Source: a virus
Virus record (IMG/VR): IMGVR_UViG_3300028025_002058
Span: 1 to 64,000 of that record
Length of the DNA: 64,000 bases
Direction: 5' to 3' (one strand)
Shown here: positions 44,598 to 55,600 of the stretch, in pieces
Position numbering within the stretch: position 1 is the stretch's first letter
How the letters are laid out: each line of letters opens with the position of its first letter
Made by a program: the position numbers and the translations under genes
The notes under the pieces: model-generated
Databases searched by the model: none
What the model was told of the DNA's origin: nothing
What the model saw: the letters and a program-made list of their open reading frames with translations, nothing else

Positions 44598-47549
44598 CTA
44601 GTATGTAATGAAAATGTCGCCGACATGCCCTGTTGTTGTAGCAGGGGTAGAGTTTGTTTGTTTAATATAAATATTTCTTACATATGCACCAGCTGTTCCG
44701 CCTGGATATAGAAGTGGTGCACCTTTTCTTAATCTCAAAGTTCCATCAATTGATATCCATGGAACACGAGTTGACAATGATGTTGATTGAACATTTGAAG
44801 ATGAAGATTTTGCGGGATCTCCTAAATAAAGCCCCTCTGTAAAATACATTGCGGATTTTGTAGAATCAAACATTGCTGACTGAGTTCCACCAGATAAAAT
44901 TTCTGTATAACTGGATCCCTCTATTCTCATAATGCTATTAGAAGAAATTTTACCGTTTTGTAATGTTAATTCTGGGGTAAAAGTCGCAGCTCCAACATAA
45001 GATGTGGATGTATCCTGATTAGTATCATTACTTTCAGAAAGCGAGGAATCGCTAGCTGTTGGCAAGCCTGTGGATGTAATTGCAGCAGTTACTGTAACTG
45101 ACGCTCCAGTAATAGAGCCTCCAGTAATTGAAGGTGCAGATAATGAAATTCCTGAAGATAATGTTCCTAAGAAGAAAGCGTTTCCGCTTGAGTCGATTCT
45201 AAACTGCTTTGCTGTAAGAGTTCCGTTATCTAAATTAATAGCCATACCAGCCGTAGAATAATTAGATCCATCAGATGGTCCAGATTGTGCAGCATTTCTA
45301 ATAATGCCTGTTGTTATTACTCCACCACTAATGCTTGTTACATTTGTGTTAACTTGTCCTGCTGTAATAAATCCAGAAACATCTGGAATAGAGCTTGATG
45401 AAGCATATCCAGTAATCAATGCAGACTTCATAACTACAGTTCCGTCTGCTTTTACATAAAAATTAGCATCTGTACTTCTAGATCCTCCTGCCCAAAAAAC
45501 AATATCGCTTGCGGAGTTTGTATCTGGTGTCGCAATTCCTGCAGTATATGATGTACTTGAAGCCGTAATTTGTGCAGTAGATGAATTAAGGGTAATTGTT
45601 CCGCTATTTGAAGTTTTTGATATTGCGCTAGAAGCAACATTCCATCCGCCGATATTTGCACTAGTTGTTGTAAACAAACCAGATGTTGCATCAATTGTGG
45701 TTATACCAGATACCGTTGCTGAACTAAATGTTAGTCCAGAAGAATTTAATATATATCCAGCTCCAGATAAAGATCCGCCTGTATCTCCAGTAGTTGTAAC
45801 TGTGTTACCAGTTAGAGTTCCACTATATAAAGAAGCACCACTTGCAATACTTACGTTTCCGCTAAATGATCCTTTTTTAGCTCTTAGGTCTCCATCTATA
45901 ACAAAGGACGCACCGTTCCACTCAATGTAATTTGTTGTTGCTCCGCCGACTTTTAATGATGCAGATTGATTAGAATCTATATACCAATAGTTATTTGGAT
46001 TAAATACAAGTCCTCTTTTGCCTGTATCTACTCCGTATCCAAATTTAAATGCTGTGCTATCTAAATCTGTAGGATTTGCCTTTGCCTTAAAGTAGCCAGT
46101 AACATCCACTGTACTTGCAATATATGGTGTTCCACCTACAGTAACATTAGAACCAGCAACATAATTAGAAGAGGTATTATTATACTCATCATATGTAGCA
46201 ACTGCTATTTCATATACTAGCCCAGCTCCCAATCCTGTTAATCTATATGATGTTCCAGAACCAGGTGAATCTGCATAAGAATACACTGAAGAGGTTGTTG
46301 CCTTATATCTAATTCTGTATCCACGAATTCCGCCAGTTGTTACAGCAGGCCAAGATATATCTGCATATCCGTTAAAGCCTACTGTTCCACTGCTATCTAA
46401 TCCGCCTGAAGTTGTTACTGATCCAACATCTGGTGGACCTTCATTATCTACAACTACAGGACTAGTTGGTGTAACAGCAACCGCTGTGCCATACGCACCG
46501 AAACCTCCGATGTTGTCAGAAAACCTTGCACGTACCCATCTCTTGTTTGTATTTGGAACAATTACAACTGCTGGGTTGCTTGATCCAGAAAATATTTTTG
46601 TAAAGCCAGTTGTTGGTGCAGTAAGGCTTGAAGATTCAATTTCTTCTATTTCTATCTTATCAAATGTTGCATCTGACGGAGTTGTATAGGATACGCTATA
46701 TCCATTACTTATTGCTGAGGCTATAATTGTTGCAGATGGCAATGTGTTCGCATATGCTGAAGAGCTAAATGGAACTGAAGATCCTTCGTTGCCATATATG
46801 TTTACTGTTTTAACTGATCCGCTAAAAGAAGTTTGAGGTACACCAAATGCTGCTCTATTTTGAGATAAGCTTAATGTAAAAGATTGAGATGATGTTCCTG
46901 GCAATGGTGGCACATCAAATACCTTAGATGTTCCGCCGCCAGTTATTGTAACCTTGTAATAACTAAAATATTCTTCTGATGGATTATGATTAAATGAAAC
47001 CTTAAAGTTTGTTCCTACCCAAGATCCAGAAGCAGATGTTGGTAAGGTTAGCGGTACAAGCTTTGGCGTTTCAAATTGCGATGTACTAAAATCTGACTCT
47101 GTTCCATCTAATGCAACAACTGTTAGCTTAACGCTATGAGCTACTGGAGGTACTGCAACCTTTAATGTTCCAGCTGCTTTTAATGAGCCAACAAGTCTAT
47201 AGGGTGATCCAATAAGCGTTTCATCTTTTACATAAACATTAATTCTATCAAATGCTTTGCCGTATGGTTGACCGTTTGCGTCTAAGCCATTCCATGTAAT
47301 ATTTAAAATTCCATTGAAGTAAGTAAGATCTGTATTTAAAAATTTTGGTGCAGTAAGGGTAGGTAAATCTACGGTTGTAAGTGTATAGCCATCCGACCAC
47401 GGACTTAGTTCGCCATCAGAATAGACCCATTGGAATTGAAAAGAATATTTAGTATCTATCTTTAAATTGGGAACAGGAACTGTAAAATAATCTTGATCTG
47501 TTAATTGATTATTTTTAGCTAAGTCTGAAGGAAAGTATTTTTCGGCCAC
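44598..47549 (-). CDS. Large tail-tip/fibre protein with Fn3-like repeats (983 aa)
   Basis: N-terminal half has repeats of Fn3 type (KYSFQFQWVYSDGELSPWSD, GGIRGYRIRYKATTSSVYSY). The C-terminal half is Ser/Gly/Thr-rich beta-helix-like (GTITLNSSTAQITASSTSY). Ends with a compact tip (GAYVRNIYIKQTN). Probably the central tail-tip or side fibre recognising the host. Confidence 0.65.
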   Translation of the reverse strand: MAEKYFPSDLAKNNQLTDQDYFTVPVPNLKIDTKYSFQFQWVYSDGELSPWSDGYTLTTVDLPTLTAPKFLNTDLTYFNGILNITWNGLDANGQPYGKAFDRINVYVKDETLIGSPYRLVGSLKAAGTLKVAVPPVAHSVKLTVVALDGTESDFSTSQFETPKLVPLTLPTSASGSWVGTNFKVSFNHNPSEEYFSYYKVTITGGGTSKVFDVPPLPGTSSQSFTLSLSQNRAAFGVPQTSFSGSVKTVNIYGNEGSSVPFSSSAYANTLPSATIIASAISNGYSVSYTTPSDATFDKIEIEEIESSSLTAPTTGFTKIFSGSSNPAVVIVPNTNKRWVRARFSDNIGGFGAYGTAVAVTPTSPVVVDNEGPPDVGSVTTSGGLDSSGTVGFNGYADISWPAVTTGGIRGYRIRYKATTSSVYSYADSPGSGTSYRLTGLGAGLVYEIAVATYDEYNNTSSNYVAGSNVTVGGTPYIASTVDVTGYFKAKANPTDLDSTAFKFGYGVDTGKRGLVFNPNNYWYIDSNQSASLKVGGATTNYIEWNGASFVIDGDLRAKKGSFSGNVSIASGASLYSGTLTGNTVTTTGDTGGSLSGAGYILNSSGLTFSSATVSGITTIDATSGLFTTTSANIGGWNVASSAISKTSNSGTITLNSSTAQITASSTSYTAGIATPDTNSASDIVFWAGGSRSTDANFYVKADGTVVMKSALITGYASSSSIPDVSGFITAGQVNTNVTSISGGVITTGIIRNAAQSGPSDGSNYSTAGMAINLDNGTLTAKQFRIDSSGNAFFLGTLSSGISLSAPSITGGSITGASVTVTAAITSTGLPTASDSSLSESNDTNQDTSTSYVGAATFTPELTLQNGKISSNSIMRIEGSSYTEILSGGTQSAMFDSTKSAMYFTEGLYLGDPAKSSSSNVQSTSLSTRVPWISIDGTLRLRKGAPLLYPGGTAGAYVRNIYIKQTNSTPATTTGHVGDIFITY

Positions 47550-48476
47550 TTAGAACTCCAGAAGCATTTTGTATTCTATGTCTACAGGTCTTCCTGGCTT
47601 TTTAATTAGAGGGGTAGACAATACATATCTGCTAATAATTCCATATGATGGATCAAATGTGTCTTCGTCGTTAATTCTGATTCCATCGAAATAAACTGAT
47701 GTGCTACCTCCAGTAGCTGTTACCTCAACTCCAATTTTTATAATTGAAGATGGATCTGGTAAATTTGGAGATGCGGTATAGTTTGCAAATAGGTTACTCA
47801 GAGATAGGCTCTGTACCTTATCGCCTGTTCCAGATAATGGGGTAAAATCAATATAGTAATATGCTGAAGATGAACTATAAAACTTTAGTCTAATCTTAGA
47901 AAGATTATTGTCTGCCTTCTTATATGCAATTGCTATACTGTCATTTACGCTATATCCAGACAGGTCATAGGATACTAATGAGTTAATATATTCTTTAGGG
48001 AAACCAGATGTGGCATCAATTCTAACCATACTGTCACCAATTTTTGACAAGAATGTGTATTCTCCAAGTGCGTCTACTGTATTGCTTTGAGATACTGGAT
48101 TAGACGATCCGTCAAACCAGTTAAAATTATTTGAAAAAGATGAAACAAATGCGCTGTCGAAATTATTAAAAGATGTTCTGCCACTTGGATATAATCCCAT
48201 TTCAGAAATTACCCCAGATATATCTTGTGGGATTGTTGATTTATAAACAATGTTATAAGCAAATACTGGGTCTCCGTCTATATCTACACCAGTTTGAATA
48301 ACATCAAATCCTGATAACTCTACTGGCATTCTGTAGAACTCAAACTCTAGTCTAGTATCATTACCTTTAGGGTCTGCCGCCGTTGATCCTATTCCTAAAG
48401 CTATCTCTTTGCCCACAAATGCGTTATTGCCAGATAGGTAGCTTGTTAAAAATCTTTTACCAAATTTAGTTATCAT
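47550..48476 (-). CDS. Putative tail/baseplate protein (308 aa)
   Basis: Begins MITKFGKRFLTSYLSGNNAF with IALGIGSTAADPKGNDTRLE, a pattern of actinophage tail-tip proteins; later a jellyroll-like carbohydrate-binding-type region (YYIDFTPLSGTGDKVQSL). Shares the fibre operon; exact position in the tail not clear. Confidence 0.6.
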   Translation of the reverse strand: MITKFGKRFLTSYLSGNNAFVGKEIALGIGSTAADPKGNDTRLEFEFYRMPVELSGFDVIQTGVDIDGDPVFAYNIVYKSTIPQDISGVISEMGLYPSGRTSFNNFDSAFVSSFSNNFNWFDGSSNPVSQSNTVDALGEYTFLSKIGDSMVRIDATSGFPKEYINSLVSYDLSGYSVNDSIAIAYKKADNNLSKIRLKFYSSSSAYYYIDFTPLSGTGDKVQSLSLSNLFANYTASPNLPDPSSIIKIGVEVTATGGSTSVYFDGIRINDEDTFDPSYGIISRYVLSTPLIKKPGRPVDIEYKMLLEF

Positions 48477-48877
48477 TTTCTCTCAACCTTTACATTTATT
48501 GCTTTTAGCGCTTCTCCACTGCTATTTCTAACTTTAAAAACTACTTTTGCTGTAGGGTTATTTGCTGCATCATAAACAATTTCATTAGAAACAACTTGTA
48601 TATCAGAAAGACTAGGCTTTAAGTTATTGCCTTCCTCTGGCCCGTCTGGCCCGTCTGGACCCTCTGGACCATCATCTGGATCCTCTTCTGGATCTTCTTC
48701 TCCATTATTTAGGTCATCAGATGATTGCTGACCAACTAATCTTGCGGCTGCAACGTTTGGGGTTAGATAGGCTAAATAGTTTGAATTCGCTACAACATCA
48801 AGCTCTGAGCCTACAACAGTAACTAATGGAGCTGTGGTTGGCTGAGCACTCGAAGAGGTCTTTGATTTTTTAACCAT
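48473..48877 (-). CDS. Acidic protein with collagen-like tract (134 aa)
   Basis: Contains DPDDGPEGPDGPDGPEEG, short collagen-type G-x-P repeats that could trimerise, then a beta-rich end (AKVVFKVRNSSGEALK). Overlaps the next gene by four bases. Own promoter-like -10 six bases before ATG 48877. Possibly links fibres to the tail. Confidence 0.55.
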   Translation of the reverse strand: MVKKSKTSSSAQPTTAPLVTVVGSELDVVANSNYLAYLTPNVAAARLVGQQSSDDLNNGEEDPEEDPDDGPEGPDGPDGPEEGNNLKPSLSDIQVVSNEIVYDAANNPTAKVVFKVRNSSGEALKAINVKVERK

Positions 48878-48883
48878 TTTTTT

Positions 48884-48892
48884 ATTATACCA
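48884..48892 (-). promoter_or_regulatory. Leaderless extended -10 promoter of 48877 gene
   Basis: Reverse strand TGG-TATAAT (48892-48884), six bases to ATG 48877. No consensus -35. Confidence 0.55.
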
Positions 48893-48896
48893 TTTA

Positions 48897-51800
48897 TTAA
48901 CTATAAATAGATCTAGTAGTTATCTTGGTCTTTAGCCCTTCCTCGAAACTATTGTTTATACTGGATACTATAAATTTTTGTGTTCCATCTAGGCCATTAG
49001 AAGGATAGTTAATTGTAACAAGATCTCCTACAGAAATCAAGGGGTTTGAGAATATTTCTAATTCGCATACTGACTGTTTTTTAGACCATTGGTTCTTAAT
49101 CCAATCAGATAAATTTTTTGCGTCCTCTTCTCTTTGAATCCAGGTGGACTCAAACGTGGCCTGCTCTGGGCTAGTGAACTCATTTATTGTTTTATCCAAG
49201 TATTCATTTTGACCAGACTGCACAATCGTATTTCCAATAATACTGAATGAGGCAAATTGAGAATCATCTAGCGGGACAAATGTTCCTGCGTTATTTACCA
49301 CATATACCTCTGCTCCAAATGAAGTTAGTCTGGAGCCAAGAACTTCTACATACTGGCTTAGGCCAACGCTTGGGAATACAGGGAAAGCTGGTCTTGAGTC
49401 GTATTTAACATTAATCTTTTTTAACTCTCTTGCAACAGTTCCAAATTCATCGACTGCTCCTCCAGGTACTCCACCACTGTCAAAGCTGCTTGTTAGTTTA
49501 TCTCCGTAAAGGAATTTTAAAGCAGTGCTTCCAAATCTTCCGTAGTACTGGTCTTGTAAGATACCTTGCTCGTATTGAGTTTGATTTAATGGAACTGCAT
49601 ATACATAATCAAAGAACGTGGATCCTACGTTTGAGTAGATTGCTAAATTTGAAGTACGTGCAAGAATGTCGTTTGAATCAGCAGCAGTTATCTTAAAGTT
49701 ATTTATAAAAACATCTATCACTACTACTTGATTTGTTGAATCATATTTTACTCTAACATCTACTTTATAAGAAGTTGAGCCAGTAAGAAATGCAAGTGTC
49801 TTTGCTTTGTCTTGTTGAGAATCTGTAAGAGAAGTCTTAATTCCATTTTTAACTTTAAATATACCCAGTGCCTTGTCAGACCCACTGTCTGCCAGATTAG
49901 AAGTAGTCTCCATAGAAATATAATAGCCATCCATACCATTAGGACTTGTAAAAAATCCAATTCCACCAGAAGCGTTAACATTCTTTACAGTGCTCTTGAA
50001 GAACATTCCTGTTCCAAATGTATAGTACTCTGAAGATTCTGATATATTCATATCTTTTACAGCCACCGCATTTAAAGCTTTATTAGTGCTGTCAGATGTT
50101 ATTTGAAATAAAGACTTCTGGATTTGCTTAACTGGAGAAGTTATATCTGTTTCAGCAGGAGTTGAATTTAAAGATGGAGGTGTAGCAACAGACCATGTAA
50201 CATTTGATGGTACGCTACTGGCAACAGTAGTGTCTGATGTATTATTAGTTTTAAAAGTGTTATTGTATCCGTTCCAGCCAATTGCTGCAACTGAACCTGA
50301 AGCTGTGTGGAAAGCTGGTGTCGTGCCAAATGCTCCTCTGGCTTTAATTCTTATTCTTCCAGTTTGTCCTATAGCTTTATTGGCTGGCAGAGTCAGGGAT
50401 ATGTTATTTGCAATCTTTTGAAGGTCGCTCTGTTGTTCTATGTCTACTTTAGATACAGTGCCTAACTTATTAACGTATTGATACTCTACTGCGTCATATT
50501 CAATAATCTCAGAATCAATTACTAGGTATCCAGAATAGCTATATATGATTTGCTTGGTTTCTTGATTTACTGTTATTGGAGATAGGCTAATATATGAACC
50601 AGCGCCAGCATCATTTAAAAGCGTTGTGTTAAGAGAAAATGCTCCTAGATAAGAAGATCCAGATTTCCATAATGGCTGACCACTTCCGAGAAGCTCGCTT
50701 GCAGTTACTGGATTCCATAAAATCTTTACTTGATTAATTGCTGGAAGATCCCTTTTCTGTAGAGACATAATGTTTGGCAATATGTTTCCGTCTTTTGAAT
50801 ATTTAAAATTCCAGTGTGGTGTTGTTTGCGAAAACAAATAGTCTCGTGTGTAGAATTGCAGTACGTTGTTCTCATCAAATGTGGCTACCATCTGAGAGTC
50901 TCTACATATTTCTTGAATAGCATTCCATACTGTTTCATTGTCATCTGTCCACCAGTAAATAGGACTTAAGATTGATTTATCTGTGATGGTTACAACGCCA
51001 TTTAGCTCAGTCTTTTTATAATTTATATTATAGTTAGTAAATCCAACGTTATCCAAAAGCTTTCTGATAATAGCTATTGCTGAACTATCTTTAGATACCA
51101 TTCCAGGAACAATTATGTCCTGTAGTGATTTTGCTCCATCTAGGGCATCTACTGTTATGTTTCCGAATTCTGAAGTGGTCCATGAGTCCGCATAAAATGT
51201 ACCTTGCTTTACCTTTTCATACTGACCTTGTGAATCTGTAAGAGGTGCTCCTGAGTAATACACTTTAATGTATGGCTTTAGCTCTGCACTCTTATAAAGA
51301 TAAATATTTGATGCACTAAATGCTGTTCCCTTTTCGTATGAAATAATTTTTCTAGGAGATTCGTACGATACCAAGTCTAATGACATTGAGTTTGCTGAAA
51401 CTTTTCCTACTGGCAAAATGTCGTCTGGGCTGCTAGATGATTCCTGGGATGTAGAAAAATTTGATATGTGTGGGGTTAGATCTGCCACCCATCTTGGAGA
51501 TAATTCAATTACTCCTATGTTAGATCCGCTAACTTCAGGAGCCGTTCTAATAGGGGTACTAACACCTGATGTTACTAGCTTTAATGATGTTATAGATACT
51601 GGTGTTGATATAGTGGCAGGCTCTGTTGTCACCCATGCCGTTCCATTATAATAAAGAGTCAATGTTCCAGCATCGTAATTCTTTGTTCCGCTAGTTGTAA
51701 AAGGCTTTATGGCAGAACTTGTTCCTGTTGCAAGTACTGCGTCTCCTTCTTTATAAACAGTCCATGTTGGAGGAATAGCATGAGATATTTCAAATCTAAC

Positions 51801-52205
51801 AATGATCTTGTTGGTCAAGACTGCTTGTGGGTATGTGATTTCTATATTTGCCCCAGTGCCTCTTTCAGATAACCAATACTTATAATATGTATCAATGCCA
51901 GGATAGTAGGTTCTATAATTTAATGTGTAATCTATATTCTTTGGATCTTTCCAGCTATTTAAATCTACATCACCAACAATTCCATATCTTACTCCCGCCC
52001 CTACTGGTCTAAATGCTTTTACAACTGAAGATGCTGGGAAAAGTTTTTTATAAGGTTTAGATCCATCTGTTCTAGTATACTCAGATCCAGTTACAGAAAT
52101 ATTATCAATCATAGAATTCATATTATATTCAATAGTACAACCAATATTAGATTTAATGGTTGTATTTTGCTCTATAATTGTTTTAACTGCTGGTGCCTGA
52201 ATCAT
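48897..52205 (-). CDS. Minor tail protein, tail-tip hub (1102 aa)
   Basis: Long beta-rich protein beginning MIQAPAVKTIIEQNTTIKSN. Its N-terminal part has jellyroll-like beta structure, and the middle (IAIIRKLLDNVGFTNYNINY, YSFDENNVLQFYTRDYLF type segments) resembles the gp27/hub fold of siphophage tail tips. Follows the distal tail gene in the usual order. Role: baseplate hub or Tal-like protein. Confidence 0.65.
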   Translation of the reverse strand: MIQAPAVKTIIEQNTTIKSNIGCTIEYNMNSMIDNISVTGSEYTRTDGSKPYKKLFPASSVVKAFRPVGAGVRYGIVGDVDLNSWKDPKNIDYTLNYRTYYPGIDTYYKYWLSERGTGANIEITYPQAVLTNKIIVRFEISHAIPPTWTVYKEGDAVLATGTSSAIKPFTTSGTKNYDAGTLTLYYNGTAWVTTEPATISTPVSITSLKLVTSGVSTPIRTAPEVSGSNIGVIELSPRWVADLTPHISNFSTSQESSSSPDDILPVGKVSANSMSLDLVSYESPRKIISYEKGTAFSASNIYLYKSAELKPYIKVYYSGAPLTDSQGQYEKVKQGTFYADSWTTSEFGNITVDALDGAKSLQDIIVPGMVSKDSSAIAIIRKLLDNVGFTNYNINYKKTELNGVVTITDKSILSPIYWWTDDNETVWNAIQEICRDSQMVATFDENNVLQFYTRDYLFSQTTPHWNFKYSKDGNILPNIMSLQKRDLPAINQVKILWNPVTASELLGSGQPLWKSGSSYLGAFSLNTTLLNDAGAGSYISLSPITVNQETKQIIYSYSGYLVIDSEIIEYDAVEYQYVNKLGTVSKVDIEQQSDLQKIANNISLTLPANKAIGQTGRIRIKARGAFGTTPAFHTASGSVAAIGWNGYNNTFKTNNTSDTTVASSVPSNVTWSVATPPSLNSTPAETDITSPVKQIQKSLFQITSDSTNKALNAVAVKDMNISESSEYYTFGTGMFFKSTVKNVNASGGIGFFTSPNGMDGYYISMETTSNLADSGSDKALGIFKVKNGIKTSLTDSQQDKAKTLAFLTGSTSYKVDVRVKYDSTNQVVVIDVFINNFKITAADSNDILARTSNLAIYSNVGSTFFDYVYAVPLNQTQYEQGILQDQYYGRFGSTALKFLYGDKLTSSFDSGGVPGGAVDEFGTVARELKKINVKYDSRPAFPVFPSVGLSQYVEVLGSRLTSFGAEVYVVNNAGTFVPLDDSQFASFSIIGNTIVQSGQNEYLDKTINEFTSPEQATFESTWIQREEDAKNLSDWIKNQWSKKQSVCELEIFSNPLISVGDLVTINYPSNGLDGTQKFIVSSINNSFEEGLKTKITTRSIYS

Positions 52206-52675
52206 TAGACTTCTTCCAACTCAATAGATACATTCCAGTGTGGTTGTAAGCCACGCTTTACAACTGAAAAATTACAGCCTCCAAATACCACAGTATACGG
52301 CTCAAATCCAGACGATGACTGGTCTGCCCCATTTGATGCTAAGTTAATCTTAATATTAAATTCCTTTTTACCATCTTCGCTTAGATAAAATTGTCTTAGG
52401 TCTTCCGCTCCCCATGCCCCGTCAACAGTTAATGTTCTATATGAAGGAAGCATAGACCAAGACATTGAGAATCTTCTTTTATCTGCTATGTGATTTTTTC
52501 TAAGAGTTCCATTAGATGTTCTAATAGACTGTTCAATTCTTTCTATTGATACAGACAAATCTGACCTGTTATGCTCAGTTACTTTATTCCATATTTTAGT
52601 TGTGCCTGCAGGAGTAGCAAGAATATCTTTTGCTTCTATGCTTAGAACTGATCCTCTAGGTAAATACATACTCAT
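52205..52675 (-). CDS. Minor tail protein, distal-tail-like (156 aa)
   Basis: Conserved pattern: KRRFSMSWSMLPSYRTLTVD, GAWGAEDLRQFYLSED, VVFGGCNFSVVKRG. Short beta protein directly after the tape measure; in siphophages this position is held by the distal tail (Dit-like) ring. Overlaps the tape measure by one base. Confidence 0.65.
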   Translation of the reverse strand: MSMYLPRGSVLSIEAKDILATPAGTTKIWNKVTEHNRSDLSVSIERIEQSIRTSNGTLRKNHIADKRRFSMSWSMLPSYRTLTVDGAWGAEDLRQFYLSEDGKKEFNIKINLASNGADQSSSGFEPYTVVFGGCNFSVVKRGLQPHWNVSIELEEV

Positions 52676-55600
52676 TATACACTTCCTCCGATACGTCTGT
52701 CAATGCCTTCTCTTGCGTTAACTAAGGCTAGTTCTCTCTTGAAACTACGCAATACGTCATCGGCAGTCACATTTGTTCCATTCAATGCAATATCTATATT
52801 ATATACGTTATTACTGCTTGGACTATTTGATATATTAACACCGCTATAGTTAGTTCCTCCAGGCATATTAAACTTTGGCATTGTAGCCGCATTTGGATAA
52901 ATTGTGCCAGAAACATTAGGAATAAATCCTTCTCCTTGGGTTCCCAATGCGTTAACTCTATCGTTTACAATATATTGTTTGCCAGCGACAACTGCTCCTC
53001 CAAGAGCTTTCTTTTCATAAGGATTCTTTACTCTTGTAATATTTCCGTCATCGTCTTTTACTTTAAATATCGAAACAAGACCCTTGTCGTCTTCTGCTGA
53101 GAAATAATCACCCATAACTAAGCCCTGTTTGTAAGCAAAATTCTTGAGCTTTTGACCTATACCAAATTCGCCAAAATCTTTTAGTGGGTTTCCATAGCTT
53201 GAAAGACTTGCTCCTTGTATATCTCCCTTGGTGCCAGTACCCTGTGATCCCAGTGTAAACGGATCTTTGAGCGTTCCAGAACCACCCATGCTTCCATCTC
53301 TAACTTTGCCAGTTAAAATATTAACTTGTTGTGCTAAGATTTGATTTTTAGAAAGAGCTTTACCAATTTGATCTAGTACTTCTTGAGGAGTTGTTTTAAT
53401 TCCAAGAGAGTCGCCCATCTTTGTTAGGGCAGCCATTGTGTTTTTAAACTCATCTGTTAACTTAAACTTATCTCCTTCCACTTGAAGTTTTGTCATTAAG
53501 TTATTTAAGTTTGTTGTGTACTCTGTTAATCCGCTATTAAAAGTATCAGCTTTAGTGCGAAGAGAAGATAGGCTTTCACCAGCAAGGCTTGCCTTGTCTG
53601 CAGCATTTTGATTCTTTTTAGCAAGGGCGTCTAACTGATCCTGTAGAGGTTTGATATCAAGTTCTGCCTTGGCTATGATTGCTTCTTCAGCAGATTTACG
53701 ATTAGCATCATTTAGAAGTTGCTCAATTGTCATCTGCTCTTCTGCGTAGCCAGTCAGATTTCCTTGAGCTAACAGTTGCTGTGCTCTTAGTTGAGCCTTT
53801 TGAATTTCTAGCTGAGTATTCTCTGCTTCTGTTGCTCTACGAATACCATCAATTTTATCTTGTGCTGCTTTTCTAATTGCAGCAATTTGCTTATTTAATC
53901 CTTCAATTACTTTTCTAGAATCAATTTGGGCTTTTGCAGACTGACCTCTTTGAGCTTTTTCAAGACGCTTAATCTCATCTGTCATTCCCTTATATTTACT
54001 ATTTGCAGCTGCTATAGAAGGATTAAGTTGAACTTGAGCCTTTACTATTTCATTTAATCTATTTGCAGCAATTGCTGCTTCTCCGCTCATGAATTGGAAG
54101 TTCATTGAAACTCCGCTAAGAGTTAGTCTATACTTTGCCCATGCGCTATTTAGGGTGTCTGTTTTATTTAGCATTCCAGCTAATAATGGATCTGTCTTGC
54201 CTATCTCTGCTATAACGTCCTTTGATAGACCAGCTTGCTTTCCAAATAAAACATTTATCTGGTCAAGCTTACTCTTTACAGCCGCCGCTTGTTGTTCTGC
54301 ACTAGCTTTTCCTGACTCACCTAATTGCTTTTGCTTTGAAATTGTTTCTTCTAGGGTAGCATCCATTGCCATAAATACACTATGTAATGCCCTTGCTTGA
54401 GACTCAGCATCTCCAGTTTTCATTGCAGCCTCAAATGTTTTTACTGTTTGAGCTGATGCCTGCTCCATGTTTTGAATACTTTGGAATGCATTAGAACTAA
54501 TAGCTTGTGCTGCCATGTTAGCATTTTCAGATTGCTTAATCATTGTAAAGATTTTAGCCGTAGCAATTTCTGCAGAATCTCCAGCCGCCATAAATTGTGC
54601 CTTTAGCTGAACAGCAACCTGACCAACATCTTTTCTGTCTGTTTGGTCAAACAATTCTACGTAGCTTGACATAGTTGTCTTTACTTGTTCTTTAAGCTTC
54701 TTATATTCTTCAATTGTCATCTTGATAGGAATGTTTGCTTTTGTCATGCTCTCATAAACCATAAGATTTTTTTCTTTAAGAGCCTGAGCATTTTCAATTG
54801 CTTGCTTTATCTTAGCGTTATAATCAGTATATTTAAATCCTGCTTTAGATGCTGCTTCTGCATCCATTCCAAACGCTTGTCTACCAATCTCTAGCTGCTT
54901 GGCTTTTTCTTTTTGCATCTTAACAAAGATAGAAACTCCTGCAGTTAATGCAGTAAGTGCTACTCCTAATGGAGATGCAAATCTTAATACTCCAGCAAGG
55001 CCTTTTATAACTGGGCCAATTAATCTAGCAGCTCCAGATAGGCCTCCAGAAAAAGCTCTCATCTTTGTGGTAAGAGTATCTATCGGTCCAAATGTCTTTG
55101 TTGACTTAACTGCTATGTCTTGAAGTCCTTGAGGAAGTTTGCTCATAGCTCTTCCGCCCATACTTGGAGATCCGTCTGCTCCTCCGCCGCCCATGCCACC
55201 AAATGAATACATTGAGCCAAGTATTCCTGACCCCATTGATATTGCAGTTCCTAAACCACCACCAATTTGAGAACCCAGCATCTGTCCACCAATTGCAATT
55301 CCAGTTCCGCCAATCATCTGCTTAACTAGACCGCCTCTGTTGTATCCTGGAACCATTCCTCCCATATTCATAAACAAAGATTCGTCTAGTGGTAGATGAG
55401 CATATGAAAGTTGCTCTCCTCCTCTAGTGCCAGCAGGCATTCCCTGTCTTAATGTTTCATAAGAAGTTCCTTGTTGAGAGAGTGGTCGTGTTTGTTCGTG
55501 CTCTATTTTAAATGGAGCTTGTCCAGGAAGCTCAACAATTATATTATTATTGCTACTTGGATCTACCTTAAATGATCCTGAAGGATATTTTTCAGATAAT